NCBI GenBank assembly: GCA_025345505.1
Contig: JANVCC010009742.1
Span: 498,907-562,906 of the forward strand
DNA from: Todiramphus chloris collaris
Lineage: Eukaryota; Chordata; Aves; Coraciiformes; Alcedinidae
Direction of reading: 5' to 3'
Length of the DNA: 64,000 bases
The position numbers and the translations under genes were made by a program. Under the pieces are notes generated by a model. That model ran no database searches, was not told the DNA's origin, and saw only the letters and a program-made list of their open reading frames with translations. Each line of letters opens with the position of its first letter. Positions within the stretch are counted from its first letter, which is position 1. Below are positions 1 through 8,520 of this stretch, in pieces.

Positions 1-1
1 T

Positions 2-58
2 CTCGGCCAGGCCCGGTCGATGATCGCAGAATCACGCGATTGGAAGACATGTTCATGA
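2..58 (+). CDS. mobA: Molybdenum cofactor guanylyltransferase MobA, C-terminal end only
   Basis: Only the last 18 codons are in the window. The frame beginning at base 2 reads through LGQARSMIAESRDW and stops at a TGA at 56-58. This looks like the family's C-terminal helix, which usually follows an N-T-P-E-D-L segment. The stop overlaps the mobB start by ATGA, as expected for a translationally coupled mobA-mobB pair. MobA attaches GMP to molybdopterin in the cytoplasm. The call rests on this short tail and the neighbour, so it is moderately supported. Confidence 0.55.
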   Translation, partial: LGQARSMIAESRDWKTCS

Positions 59-564
59 CCCACCGCATCTTTGGCATCACAGGCTGGAAGAACTCGGGCA
101 AAACAACCCTGACGGTCAAGCTCGTAACGGAACTGACGCGGCGCGGCTGGAAGATTTCAACCGTCAAACACGCCCATCATGATTTCGACATCGACAAGGA
201 AGGCACGGATTCCTTCCGCCACCGCAAAGCGGGTGCCGGAGAAGTGGCCATTGTTTCCGACCGCCGCTGGGCGCTCATGCATGAACTGGCGGATGAGGCG
301 GAACCGTCCCTCGAAGAGATTGTCGCGCGGCTTGCCCCATGCGATCTCGTTCTGGTCGAGGGCTACAAGCGCGAAGGCCACAAGAAGATCGAGACGCGGC
401 GGCTGGAGGGACGCCCCGGCGGGAGCCTGGCGCAAAATGATCCCGGCATCGTCGCCATCGCCAGCGATTTTCCGGTGACGGACGAGCAGATTCCCGTCTT
501 CGACCTGGATAACACGACAGGATTGGCCGACTTTATCGAGCATGAGATGGGGCTTGCCCGCTAG
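55..564 (+). CDS. mobB: Molybdopterin-guanine dinucleotide biosynthesis protein MobB
   Basis: MobB is a small P-loop GTP-binding protein that assists MobA in converting Mo-molybdopterin to the guanine dinucleotide form used by the DMSO-reductase family. Residues 4-16 read GITGWKNSGKTTL, containing the Walker A loop GWKNSGKT. The HAHHDFDID segment and the later DLVLVEGYKREGHKKIE segment are typical of MobB. The start at 55 was preferred to the in-frame ATG at 49 or TTG at 40 because it overlaps the mobA stop by ATGA and matches the usual short N-terminus. The length of 169 residues is normal. One possible client is the molybdoenzyme at 48649-51501. Confidence 0.9.
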   Translation: MTHRIFGITGWKNSGKTTLTVKLVTELTRRGWKISTVKHAHHDFDIDKEGTDSFRHRKAGAGEVAIVSDRRWALMHELADEAEPSLEEIVARLAPCDLVLVEGYKREGHKKIETRRLEGRPGGSLAQNDPGIVAIASDFPVTDEQIPVFDLDNTTGLADFIEHEMGLAR

Positions 565-797
565 GCGGGTCAGGAAATGACGTTTCGCGCGGAAGCTGCG
601 CAAGAAAAATATAATCCTCAAACAATTATGTGGTTTTGCCGTCCTGAATCGCCGCCCGGTAAAAGATTCCCGGTTGCTTTTATCAGAAAACTAGTGGGAA
701 TATCGCCGGTCAGGAGCAGCGAAAAAACTGCGACCTTGCCCGGAAGGCTGTCCAAAAGAACAGGGGAACAGCCGGGCCACAAAAGAGAGGTTGAATA

Positions 798-1589
798 ATG
801 CGTATCACCAAGCGTCTCGCACTCGGCGTTGCTGCCGTTGCCTTTGCATTGTCCATGGGAGCGGCCCATGCAGAGGACGCCCTGAAGCTGACCATCGCTT
901 CAGAGGGAGCCTACCCGCCCTTCAACAACCTGACGCCGGACGGCAAGCTGGAAGGCTTTGACATCGATATCGGCAAGGCGCTTTGCGAAGAGATGAAGGC
1001 GCAGTGCACCTTCGTCACCCAGGATTGGGATGGCATGATTCCCGCCCTGCAGGCCGGCAAGTTCGATGCCATCATCGCATCCATGTCTATCACGGATGAA
1101 CGCCTGAAGAAGGTCGATTTCTCCAAGAAGTACTACAACACGCCTCCGGGCATTGCCGTACCGAAGGATTCCAAGCTGAAGGACGTCACGCCGGAATCCC
1201 TGAAGGGCAAGACACTGGGCGTGCAGGCATCGACCAGCCACTCCAACTTTGCCGAAGCCAAATACAGCGGCGCCGACATCAAGATGTATCCGACCGCCGA
1301 CGAATATAAGCTCGATCTGGCCAATGGCCGCATCGACGCTGCCATGGACGACTCCGTCGTTTTGGGTCAGTGGCTCGACAGCGATGCCGGCAAGTGCTGC
1401 AAGCTCCTTGGCACGATCACCCCGGATCCGGTCATCCATGGTCCGGGCGCTGGCGTCACTGTCAAGAAGGGCAACACGGCCCTGGCTGACAAGTTCTCCG
1501 CTGCCATCGCTGCGATCCGCAAGAACGGCAAATACAAGCAGATCAACGACAAGTACTTCAAGCTTGACGTTTATGGCGCCGAAAATTGA
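798..1589 (+). CDS. Amino-acid ABC transporter substrate-binding protein (family 3, HisJ/ArgT-like)
   Basis: This is a 263-residue periplasmic binding protein for a polar amino acid. Residues 1-25 form a signal peptide with a lysine/arginine start, a hydrophobic core and an A-H-A cleavage site. The mature part has the family 3 features GAYPPFNN and GFDIDIGKALCEEM near the N-terminus and MSITDERLKKVDFS in the middle. A basic amino acid such as lysine, arginine, ornithine or histidine is the likely ligand by family. A GAGAGG ribosome site lies 7 nt before the ATG. Two permease genes follow after a strong hairpin, but there is no ATPase gene nearby. Confidence 0.9.
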   Translation: MRITKRLALGVAAVAFALSMGAAHAEDALKLTIASEGAYPPFNNLTPDGKLEGFDIDIGKALCEEMKAQCTFVTQDWDGMIPALQAGKFDAIIASMSITDERLKKVDFSKKYYNTPPGIAVPKDSKLKDVTPESLKGKTLGVQASTSHSNFAEAKYSGADIKMYPTADEYKLDLANGRIDAAMDDSVVLGQWLDSDAGKCCKLLGTITPDPVIHGPGAGVTVKKGNTALADKFSAAIAAIRKNGKYKQINDKYFKLDVYGAEN

Positions 1590-1614
1590 TTTTAGCCTTG
1601 TGAATTGACCAAGG

Positions 1615-1641
1615 GGGATGGCGGATCTGTTCCGCCATCCC
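1615..1641 (+). terminator. Perfect 11-bp hairpin after the binding-protein gene
   Basis: Bases 1615-1625 and 1631-1641 are exact reverse complements around a 5-nt loop. There is no clear T-run behind it, so it is more likely a partial terminator or an mRNA 3'-end stabiliser than a full stop. It lies between the binding-protein gene and the permeases. That position commonly sets high binding-protein expression over permease expression. Confidence 0.6.
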
Positions 1642-1745
1642 TTCCTGAACTCCATATTCGAACCTGAACTTTAAATTCAAAAATGACGGGCCGGCCCGAA
1701 AAATCGGGCACTGGGGAATGGCCTGCAAAAGAATGAAAGAAGCCT

Positions 1746-2456
1746 ATGGGCTCAATTGCGTTATTGGGATTTGGTGAAGGCGGCTGGGGCCTGAGCATAG
1801 CAAGCGGCATTCTTGTGACTGTCACTCTTGCGCTTGCGACATTGCCCGTCGGACTGCTCATCGGATTTTTCGTCGCTCTCGGCAAACAGGCCGAAGAACC
1901 GTCCATCCGGCTTGCGGCCAATATGTACACCACGATCTTTCGTGGCTTGCCCGAGCTGCTCACCCTGTTTCTCGTCTATTTCGGCGCACAGATCGGCATC
2001 CAGAAGCTCGGCGTCCTGCTGGGTTTTTCCGGAACCATCGAAATCAACTCGTTTCTGGCCGGCATGTTCGCCATGGGCGCCGTGTTTTCGTCCTACGCCA
2101 GCGAGGTCTTTCTCTCCGCATTCCGCGCCATCCCGCGCGGCCAGTATGAGGGCGGCTATGCCATCGGCCTCTCCTACGGCCAGACAATGTGGAAAGTGGT
2201 CCTGCCGCAGCTGATCCGCGTCGCCCTGCCCGGCCTTTCCAATCTGTGGATGATCCTGCTCAAGGATACGGCGCTGGTGTCCGCGATCGGACTGGCGGAT
2301 ATCCTGCGCCAGACCGGCGTTGCGGCGCGCGTCACCAAACATGCCTTTCTGTTCTACGGTACGGCCTGCCTGATCTATCTGGTGCTCGCCATTCTCTCGT
2401 CCTTCGTGATTCATGCCATTGAACGGCGCACGACAGCCAGCGGAGTGCGGCGATGA
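1746..2456 (+). CDS. Amino-acid ABC transporter permease (HisQ type)
   Basis: The 236-residue protein is hydrophobic, with about five membrane segments. It carries the signature of polar amino-acid permeases: FRGLPELLTLFLVYFG near residue 65 and the EAA-loop region around ARFSAFRAIPRGQYE-like residues 115-135, followed by GLSYGQTMWKVVLPQ. It would form a heterodimeric inner-membrane channel with the next gene, which it overlaps by ATGA. The ribosome site before the ATG at 1746 is weak (AGAAG). Upstream is the hairpin that separates it from the binding-protein gene. Confidence 0.88.
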   Translation: MGSIALLGFGEGGWGLSIASGILVTVTLALATLPVGLLIGFFVALGKQAEEPSIRLAANMYTTIFRGLPELLTLFLVYFGAQIGIQKLGVLLGFSGTIEINSFLAGMFAMGAVFSSYASEVFLSAFRAIPRGQYEGGYAIGLSYGQTMWKVVLPQLIRVALPGLSNLWMILLKDTALVSAIGLADILRQTGVAARVTKHAFLFYGTACLIYLVLAILSSFVIHAIERRTTASGVRR

Positions 2457-3289
2457 CCGAAAGCTTCCTCAATGCCCGCACAGCCGCGATAAGCCGCCCG
2501 CCCGCTCCGGCGAAACGCTGGACCAGGACGCGGATTATCGGCCATGTGCTCGTCGCGTTCTGGGCCGCCCTGATCATCGGGCTCCTGCTCGATCTCTATG
2601 CCGCCTGGGATATCGTTCTCATCCAGACCTATGGCCCGAAATACTGGCAGGGCCTGGTCACCACCCTGACGCTGGTATTCAGCTCCATTATTTTCGGGGC
2701 CATCCTGTCGGTCCCCGTGGCCTATGGCCGAATGACCAAGAACAAGATCGGCGCGGCGATCGCCTATGGCTACGTCTATTTCTTCCGCGGCACGCCGCTG
2801 ATCGCCCAGGTCTTCCTGATGTATTACGGGGTCAGCGAGTTTCGCGGCTTCCTCGAAACAATCGGGCTGTGGTGGTTCTTCCGTGAAGCCTGGTATTGCG
2901 GCTTCCTGGCCTTCGCGCTCAATACGGCAGCCTATCAGGCGGAAATATTGCGGGGTCCAATCCAGCGGGAGTCGCCCGCGCAATGGGAAGGCGCGGCGTC
3001 CCTTGGCATCTCCAAATTCGTCACATTCCGCAAGGTCATCCTGCCCCAGGCGCTGATTGTTGCCCTGCGCCCCTACGGCAACGAGGTCATCCTGATGATC
3101 AAGGGGTCGGCCATCGTCGCCCTGATCACCGTCTACGATCTCATGGGCTACACCAAACTCGCCTATTCACGGACTTTCGATTTCCAGGCCTATCTCTGGG
3201 CCGCTATCATCTATCTGCTGCTGGTGGAAATACTGCGTCACATCTGGGACTGGATGGAACGCCGCATCACCCGGCATCTGATACGCTGA
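2453..3289 (+). CDS. Amino-acid ABC transporter permease (HisM type)
   Basis: This is the second permease of the polar amino-acid importer, 278 residues. It has a cytoplasmic N-terminal stretch of about 25 residues, then five or so membrane helices. The sequence YFFRGTPLIAQVFLMYYGVS is the family hallmark, and the EAA loop lies around EGAASLGISKFVTFRKVILPQ. The start overlaps the previous stop by ATGA. After this gene one would expect the ATP-binding subunit, but the next gene encodes a GST, so the ATPase must be supplied from elsewhere. Confidence 0.88.
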   Translation: MTESFLNARTAAISRPPAPAKRWTRTRIIGHVLVAFWAALIIGLLLDLYAAWDIVLIQTYGPKYWQGLVTTLTLVFSSIIFGAILSVPVAYGRMTKNKIGAAIAYGYVYFFRGTPLIAQVFLMYYGVSEFRGFLETIGLWWFFREAWYCGFLAFALNTAAYQAEILRGPIQRESPAQWEGAASLGISKFVTFRKVILPQALIVALRPYGNEVILMIKGSAIVALITVYDLMGYTKLAYSRTFDFQAYLWAAIIYLLLVEILRHIWDWMERRITRHLIR

Positions 3290-3312
3290 TTCAACTGACT
3301 GAAAAGAAACAA

Positions 3313-3936
3313 ATGATGCTGAAAATCTGGGGCCGCGGCAACTCGACCAATGTCAAGAAGGCACTTTGGGCGGCCGAAGAACTGTCCATTCCCTATGAAA
3401 ATATTCCCGCTGGCGGTGCTTATGGCATCGTTGCCAGCCCGGAATATCGCGCCATCAACCCCAACAGCCGCGTGCCCGCCATTGAAGACGACGGCTTCGC
3501 ACTCTGGGAGAGCAACACGATCGTGCGCTATCTCGCGGCGAAATACGGCAAGTCGACCTTGCATATCGAAGATGCCGCGGCGCGTGCCAGCGCGGAAAAA
3601 TGGATGGATTGGGCCACGTCAAGCATCGCCATCCCCTTCCGCGACGTGTTCTGGAACACGGTGCGCCTCGCACCGGACCAGCAGGATCACGCCGCCAGGG
3701 ACAAGGGTCTGGCGGAATGCAGCGCGATGTTTGCCATTGCCGATGCGACGCTGGCCTCCCAGCCCTATCTCTCCGGTGCAGACTTCGGTGTCGGCGACAT
3801 CCCGCTTGGCTGTTTTGCCTATGCGTGGTTCGAGATGCCGATCAAGCGCCCCGATCATGCGCATCTGCTCGCATGGTATGAACGCCTCAAGAGCCGCCCG
3901 GCCTACCGGAAGGCCGTGATGACGCCGCTCACCTGA
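3313..3936 (+). CDS. Glutathione S-transferase family protein
   Basis: A 207-residue cytosolic protein with a thioredoxin-like N-terminal half (LKIWGRGNSTNVKKALWAAE) and an all-helical C-terminal half. NPNSRVPAIEDDGFALWESN at about residues 45-65 contains the cis-proline (R-V-P) and the E-S-N glutathione-contact motif. It starts 23 nt after the HisM-type permease and may be co-transcribed. ATG codons at 3313 and 3316 are both possible. The substrate is unknown. Its place where the transporter ATPase gene is expected is unusual. Confidence 0.85.
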   Translation: MMLKIWGRGNSTNVKKALWAAEELSIPYENIPAGGAYGIVASPEYRAINPNSRVPAIEDDGFALWESNTIVRYLAAKYGKSTLHIEDAAARASAEKWMDWATSSIAIPFRDVFWNTVRLAPDQQDHAARDKGLAECSAMFAIADATLASQPYLSGADFGVGDIPLGCFAYAWFEMPIKRPDHAHLLAWYERLKSRPAYRKAVMTPLT

Positions 3937-3941
3937 CGGAC

Positions 3942-6398
3942 TTACTGCGGCTTCAACCGCCAGATCCCCAGCAAGCCGTCCTGATAGGCCTTTTCGTCCG
4001 TCGGGATGGTAATTCCCTGCGTATCGGCCCATTTCTGCGCGAAATCGCGATAATTGGCTGAGAACACATTGCCGGACTGGCCGGTCGTCTGGATATAGGT
4101 CGACCGGTTGAGATCGGCCAGATCGAACAGGCCGCGATAGCTGCTGCCGTGCGTGGCACGGTACGGATTGCTTTCATCCGTGAGCTGCGATTTTGCCCGG
4201 TCGAGCGTGAAAGCGCCGCCGGAGGCCGGCACATCCACATTGAAGATGCGGTCGAGCGGGCTGACCTGCGCGAACGGCCGGTGCGCCCCATAGGCATAAT
4301 GCAGCGCGCCCCAGTTCCATTTCGAACGGTCCGCCCCGAGGCGGCCATCGAGATCCTTCAGGGCATCGGCCAGCGCCAGGGCAAGCACGTCGCTGCAGCT
4401 TTCCTTCTCCGGCGTCCGCCCGTCGTCACACCAGTCGCGCGCCGGATTGGGTCCGAGCCAGCGCAGCATCGCCGACACCCGGACCTGCCAGTAGGTTGGG
4501 AACGCCTCGCCGAGATCATCCTCGACAATCCGTTTGGTGGCCGCGCGCAGCCAGGCATTGAACAGCAAGGGCTCGATGCGGTTGCGGTCTTCCACATAAT
4601 CCCATTGGCTCAATTGCTTGAACGCGGCCTGATCGATGTCCTTTCGTCCTTCGATCAGCTTGAGCATCACCGGCCCCAGCACCGCATAGGCGTTGGAATA
4701 GGCATCGCCCTGCGCCTTGCGGTTGCTCTCCATCGATTGCCGGTCCGCGCCATAGATCAGTGCCTTGATCCGGTCGAACCGCCATGTCTCGTCCCAGTCG
4801 AATGTCAGGAAATGCGGATAGGCTGCATCCACCATCTTGGTATTGGCCGTGCCGATGACATTTTCCGGAGGGTTATAGCTGCGGGGCAGCTCCTCATAGG
4901 GAATGGTGCCTTTCCAGTCATAGGTCGCATCCCAGCCCGGCGACGGCGCACGCCCCATGATCCGGTTGGCCGGATCGCGGACCGGCACCCTGCCCGGTGC
5001 GATCAGCCCGATATTGCCGTCGACATCGGCAATCACAATCGATTGCATCGGCGTGACGAAATCGCGCATCCCGTTCTGGAAATCCGCCACACTGGCAAAA
5101 TCCCAGAGTTTCAGGCCAGCCGATATGGTTCTGTCGTCATCGGCAAGTGCGGTCCATGCCAGCGCTGCAACCGTGTTGTCAGGCAGATAATGATCAAGAC
5201 CACGATAGTCCGCAGGCAGTACCGGCCCGTGCCGCGTGACCAGCCGGTCGAAGGTCACGTCACTGCCGCCCTTGACCTTGATCGTGACAGGCTGCTTGCG
5301 GAACGGCGCAAAGCCCTCCGGCGTCTGATATTCATTCCGATTGGCCGGATTGATCCGTTCGACAAAAATATCCTGAACGTCGGAGCCGGTATTGGTGAAA
5401 CCCCAGGCAATGCGATCATTGCGCCCGAGCAGCACCAAAGGCACGCCTGGAAGCGTCACGCCGACGAGATTCTTGCTGCTGCCATCGGCGTTCTTCACTT
5501 CCAGATGCGCCAGATACCAGACGGCAGGCGCCGTCAGCCCGAGGTGCGGATCGTTCTCCAGGATGGGCTTGCCCGTTTCGGTTTTCGCCCCGCCCACCAC
5601 CCAGTTGTTCGATGCGCCGGTCGACATGACGGCATTGAGCGCGGCAAACCGCTGTTCAGCTTGCAAAGCGCCGGTCCTGATCGGCCCGCTTGGTAAGCCC
5701 AGAAGCTGCTTCAGGTCCGGCAGCGGCGGCGGTGCGTCATCGGCCACGGGCGGCAGGAGATCGGTGATTTCCGCGTCCGTCATTCCCAGCCGGGCAAATT
5801 TGAGACGCAACACTTCCTGATCGATATTGGCGGCCAAAGTCACGGACATCATCTTCAGCGTCACGATCACATCGGCCGCCGTCCATTCATCCGGCTTGTA
5901 GCCGAGGACGACAAATTCAGGCGAATATTTCGATGCGAAGGAGCGGCCCTTGCTGTTGATGAAGGCGTTGATGCCGCGCACATAGGCATCGATGCGCTTG
6001 CGATCCGCCGGATCGAGCGAAGCGGCCGACGCGACGGCGGATTCATAGACACCGAGCGACCGCAAAAACCGGTCCGTGGAAACCGTCTTGTCGCCGAACA
6101 TTTCTGACAGGCGCCCCTGCCCGGCCATGCGGGTGACCTCCATCTGCCACAGGCGTTCCTGCGCGTGGACAAAGCCGAGAGCGGTCAGAACGTCCTCGAC
6201 ATTGCTGCCGACGATATGCGGCACCGCGTTCTTGTCCCGCGTCACCGTGACGGGCGCCGCAAGGTCCGTCAGCACCATCTCGCCGGTGGCCGGGGCCACC
6301 GAGCGGGCCAGCCAGACGTAACCGGCGCCTCCTGCGATCAGAGCGAGCGGAATGAGGGAAAAAACAATCCACAATAGGCCTTTGATGATCCGCCGCAT
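3942..6398 (-). CDS. Penicillin acylase family protein (Ntn hydrolase)
   Basis: This 818-residue protein is an N-terminal-nucleophile amidohydrolase made as one precursor. Residues 7-27 form a single hydrophobic segment that could be a signal anchor or cleavable signal, so the enzyme is probably periplasmic. Autocleavage is predicted before Ser263 in the motif GASNNWVVGG. That would give an alpha chain, a spacer and a beta chain of about 555 residues. Family members hydrolyse beta-lactam side chains, acyl-homoserine lactones or other N-acyl amides, and the true substrate cannot be read from sequence. It is transcribed alone, ends 5 nt from the convergent GST gene and is divergent from the dehydrogenase at 6460. 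Confidence 0.9.
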   Translation of the reverse strand: MRRIIKGLLWIVFSLIPLALIAGGAGYVWLARSVAPATGEMVLTDLAAPVTVTRDKNAVPHIVGSNVEDVLTALGFVHAQERLWQMEVTRMAGQGRLSEMFGDKTVSTDRFLRSLGVYESAVASAASLDPADRKRIDAYVRGINAFINSKGRSFASKYSPEFVVLGYKPDEWTAADVIVTLKMMSVTLAANIDQEVLRLKFARLGMTDAEITDLLPPVADDAPPPLPDLKQLLGLPSGPIRTGALQAEQRFAALNAVMSTGASNNWVVGGAKTETGKPILENDPHLGLTAPAVWYLAHLEVKNADGSSKNLVGVTLPGVPLVLLGRNDRIAWGFTNTGSDVQDIFVERINPANRNEYQTPEGFAPFRKQPVTIKVKGGSDVTFDRLVTRHGPVLPADYRGLDHYLPDNTVAALAWTALADDDRTISAGLKLWDFASVADFQNGMRDFVTPMQSIVIADVDGNIGLIAPGRVPVRDPANRIMGRAPSPGWDATYDWKGTIPYEELPRSYNPPENVIGTANTKMVDAAYPHFLTFDWDETWRFDRIKALIYGADRQSMESNRKAQGDAYSNAYAVLGPVMLKLIEGRKDIDQAAFKQLSQWDYVEDRNRIEPLLFNAWLRAATKRIVEDDLGEAFPTYWQVRVSAMLRWLGPNPARDWCDDGRTPEKESCSDVLALALADALKDLDGRLGADRSKWNWGALHYAYGAHRPFAQVSPLDRIFNVDVPASGGAFTLDRAKSQLTDESNPYRATHGSSYRGLFDLADLNRSTYIQTTGQSGNVFSANYRDFAQKWADTQGITIPTDEKAYQDGLLGIWRLKPQ

Positions 6399-6459
6399 TG
6401 TCCTAACCTCTCCCGCAATCCTTCGAACACATAGCCTATCTGACAGAGGAAATTACGGA

Positions 6460-7329
6460 ATGGCAACAGTCACATTTATCGGTCTTGGTGTAATGGGTTA
6501 CCCGATGGCGGGTCACCTGAAGACTCGTGGGGGCCATGACGTCACCGTCTTCAACCGCAATGGCGAAAAGGCCAAGAAGTGGGCTGATGAGTTTCACGGC
6601 AAGCATGCACCGACCCCCGGAGAAGCCGCTGCGGATAAGGATTTTGTCTTCTGCTGCGTCGGAAACGATGACGATCTGCGGGCTGTCACCACAGGCGAGA
6701 AGGGTGCTTTTCATACGATGAAGAAGGGCGCGATTTTCGTCGATCACACCACCGCATCGGCGGAAGTGGCGCGTGAACTCGATGCGGAGGCGCGCAAGCG
6801 CGGCTTCCATTTTCTCGATGCGCCGGTCTCGGGCGGCCAGGCCGGTGCCGAAAACGGCGTGCTGACCGTCATGGTCGGCGGCGAATCGGAAGCCTTCGAC
6901 CGGGCAAAGCCGGTCATCGAATCCTTTGCCAGAATGGTCGGCCTCATGGGCCCCGCCGGTGCGGGCCAACTCACCAAGATGATCAACCAGATCTGCATTG
7001 CCGGTCTGGTGCAGGGGCTGGCCGAAGGCATTCACTTCGGCAAGAAGGCCGGCCTTGATATCGAGAAGGTCATCGAGGTCATTTCCAAGGGCGCAGCAGG
7101 ATCGTGGCAGATGGAAAACCGCCACAAGACCATGAACGCCGGAAAATACGATTTCGGCTTTGCCGTCGACTGGATGCGCAAGGATCTGGGCATCTGCCTC
7201 GACGAAGCCGACCGCAACGGCGCACAGTTGCCCGTTACGGCATTGGTCGACCAGTTCTACAAGCAGGTGCAGACCATGGGCGGGAACCGCTGGGATACGT
7301 CATCCCTGCTGGCACGGCTGGAGAAATAG
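6460..7329 (+). CDS. NAD(P)-dependent beta-hydroxyacid dehydrogenase (3-hydroxyisobutyrate dehydrogenase family)
   Basis: The 289-residue protein begins with a Rossmann dinucleotide loop, FIGLGVMGYPMAGHL. The substrate-binding signature DAPVSGGQAGAENG is at about residues 120-135, and the catalytic lysine lies in GAGQLTKMINQ. These features define the family that oxidises 3-hydroxyisobutyrate, tartronate semialdehyde and related acids. The ATG at 6460 has AGAGGA 10 nt upstream. Longer upstream starts would run into the promoter of the divergent acylase gene. No operon partner points to the substrate. Confidence 0.88.
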   Translation: MATVTFIGLGVMGYPMAGHLKTRGGHDVTVFNRNGEKAKKWADEFHGKHAPTPGEAAADKDFVFCCVGNDDDLRAVTTGEKGAFHTMKKGAIFVDHTTASAEVARELDAEARKRGFHFLDAPVSGGQAGAENGVLTVMVGGESEAFDRAKPVIESFARMVGLMGPAGAGQLTKMINQICIAGLVQGLAEGIHFGKKAGLDIEKVIEVISKGAAGSWQMENRHKTMNAGKYDFGFAVDWMRKDLGICLDEADRNGAQLPVTALVDQFYKQVQTMGGNRWDTSSLLARLEK

Positions 7330-7337
7330 CCCGGCCG

Positions 7338-7370
7338 GGGCATCGGCCTGAGACGATCAGGCCGATGTCC
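7338..7370. terminator. Bidirectional hairpin between convergent genes
   Basis: Bases 7338-7351 pair with 7357-7370 with one G-T wobble around a 5-nt loop. The hairpin fills the 51-bp gap between the stop codons of the dehydrogenase and the GAPDH gene. It probably serves both transcripts. Confidence 0.6.
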
Positions 7371-7380
7371 CAGCAAACGC

Positions 7381-8388
7381 CTACCGGGCGCGCGAAATGT
7401 GCGCCACCAGGTCAAGGCAACGGCAGGCATAGCCCCATTCGTTGTCGTACCAGGCAACAAGCTTGGTCAACCCGCCTTCAATCTGCATGCCGGCGAGCGC
7501 GTCGAAGATCGATGAATGCGGATTGCCGCGCATGTCGGTCGAGACGACGGGTTCGTCGCAATAGGCAAGGATGCCGGCCATCGCGTTCGCCGCCTGCGTG
7601 CGGATCATCGCGCAGATGTCCTTGTAGGACACGTTTTCCCTGAGACGGCATGTGAGATCGATCATCGATACGTCAGAGACCGGCACGCGCACCGCCATGC
7701 CGTTGATCCGTCCGTTCAATTCAGGCACCACCTTGCCGACCATGCGCGCCGCGCCGGTCGTCGCCGGGATGATGTTCTCGAGGATACCGCGCCCGAAACG
7801 CCAGTCCTTGCGTGCCACGCCGTCGACCGTGTTCTGGCTCGACGTTGTGGCGTGAACCGTCAGCATCAGTGCTTCTTCGAGGCCGAAAGCGTCGTTCACC
7901 GCCTTGGCGAGCGGCGCGACACAATTGGTCGTGCACGAGGCGTTCGAGACAATGCTCTGGCCGGCATAGCCGGTCGCGTTGACGCCCATGACGAAGACCG
8001 GCGTGTCGTCCTCCGGCGGCGCCGAGAGCAGAACCTTGCCGGCGCCGCCGGAAAGATGTCCTTCCGCCGCAGCCTGCGTCAGGAAGCGGCCGGTCGCCTC
8101 GATAACCACATCGACACCCGCCTCGCCCCATCCGATTGTGCCCGGCTCCCGTTCGCTGAAGGCCCTGACCCTGCGGTCATTGATATCGAGCGCGCCGTCT
8201 GCGGCGCTTATGCTGCCCCGGAAACCGCCATGCACGCTGTCATATTTGAGGAGATAAGCGAGATGATCGGTTGGCAGCAGATCGTTGATCGCCACGATCT
8301 CGACGTCGTTGCGCGCCATCGCGGCCCGTAGAACCGTCCGGCCAATGCGGCCGAACCCGTTGATGCCGATACGGATTTTGTCAGTCAT
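7381..8388 (-). CDS. gap: Glyceraldehyde-3-phosphate dehydrogenase, type I
   Basis: A 335-residue GAPDH of normal length. The N-terminal Rossmann loop is INGFGRIGR, and the acidic residue in AINDL suits NAD binding. The active-site motif SNASCTTNC places the nucleophile at Cys152, with the partner His179 in LTVHATTS. It resembles GapA rather than erythrose-4-phosphate dehydrogenase because the HATTSSQNTVDG segment is retained. It is divergent from a TetR regulator 132 bp away and not beside pgk or tkt, where the main glycolytic gene often lies in this order. It may therefore be a second, regulated copy. A good AAAGGGA ribosome site precedes the ATG. Confidence 0.9.
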   Translation of the reverse strand: MTDKIRIGINGFGRIGRTVLRAAMARNDVEIVAINDLLPTDHLAYLLKYDSVHGGFRGSISAADGALDINDRRVRAFSEREPGTIGWGEAGVDVVIEATGRFLTQAAAEGHLSGGAGKVLLSAPPEDDTPVFVMGVNATGYAGQSIVSNASCTTNCVAPLAKAVNDAFGLEEALMLTVHATTSSQNTVDGVARKDWRFGRGILENIIPATTGAARMVGKVVPELNGRINGMAVRVPVSDVSMIDLTCRLRENVSYKDICAMIRTQAANAMAGILAYCDEPVVSTDMRGNPHSSIFDALAGMQIEGGLTKLVAWYDNEWGYACRCLDLVAHISRAR

Positions 8389-8520
8389 CGATTGTCCCTT
8401 TTGTCCAGGCGGAGAAATGGCGCGCCTCTTCTTCGAGAGGGATTGCTTTCCGTGCCGCTGAATTTTAGACTACTTCGCATAAAAATTTTTGCAACGAATT
8501 TATTGCGATACGGTACAAAA

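Noticed and set aside
4149..5696. 515-codon open frame antisense to the penicillin acylase gene
   Set aside because: Composition and low-complexity arginine/histidine runs are typical of the antisense frame of a GC-rich gene. The acylase on the other strand has complete family motifs.
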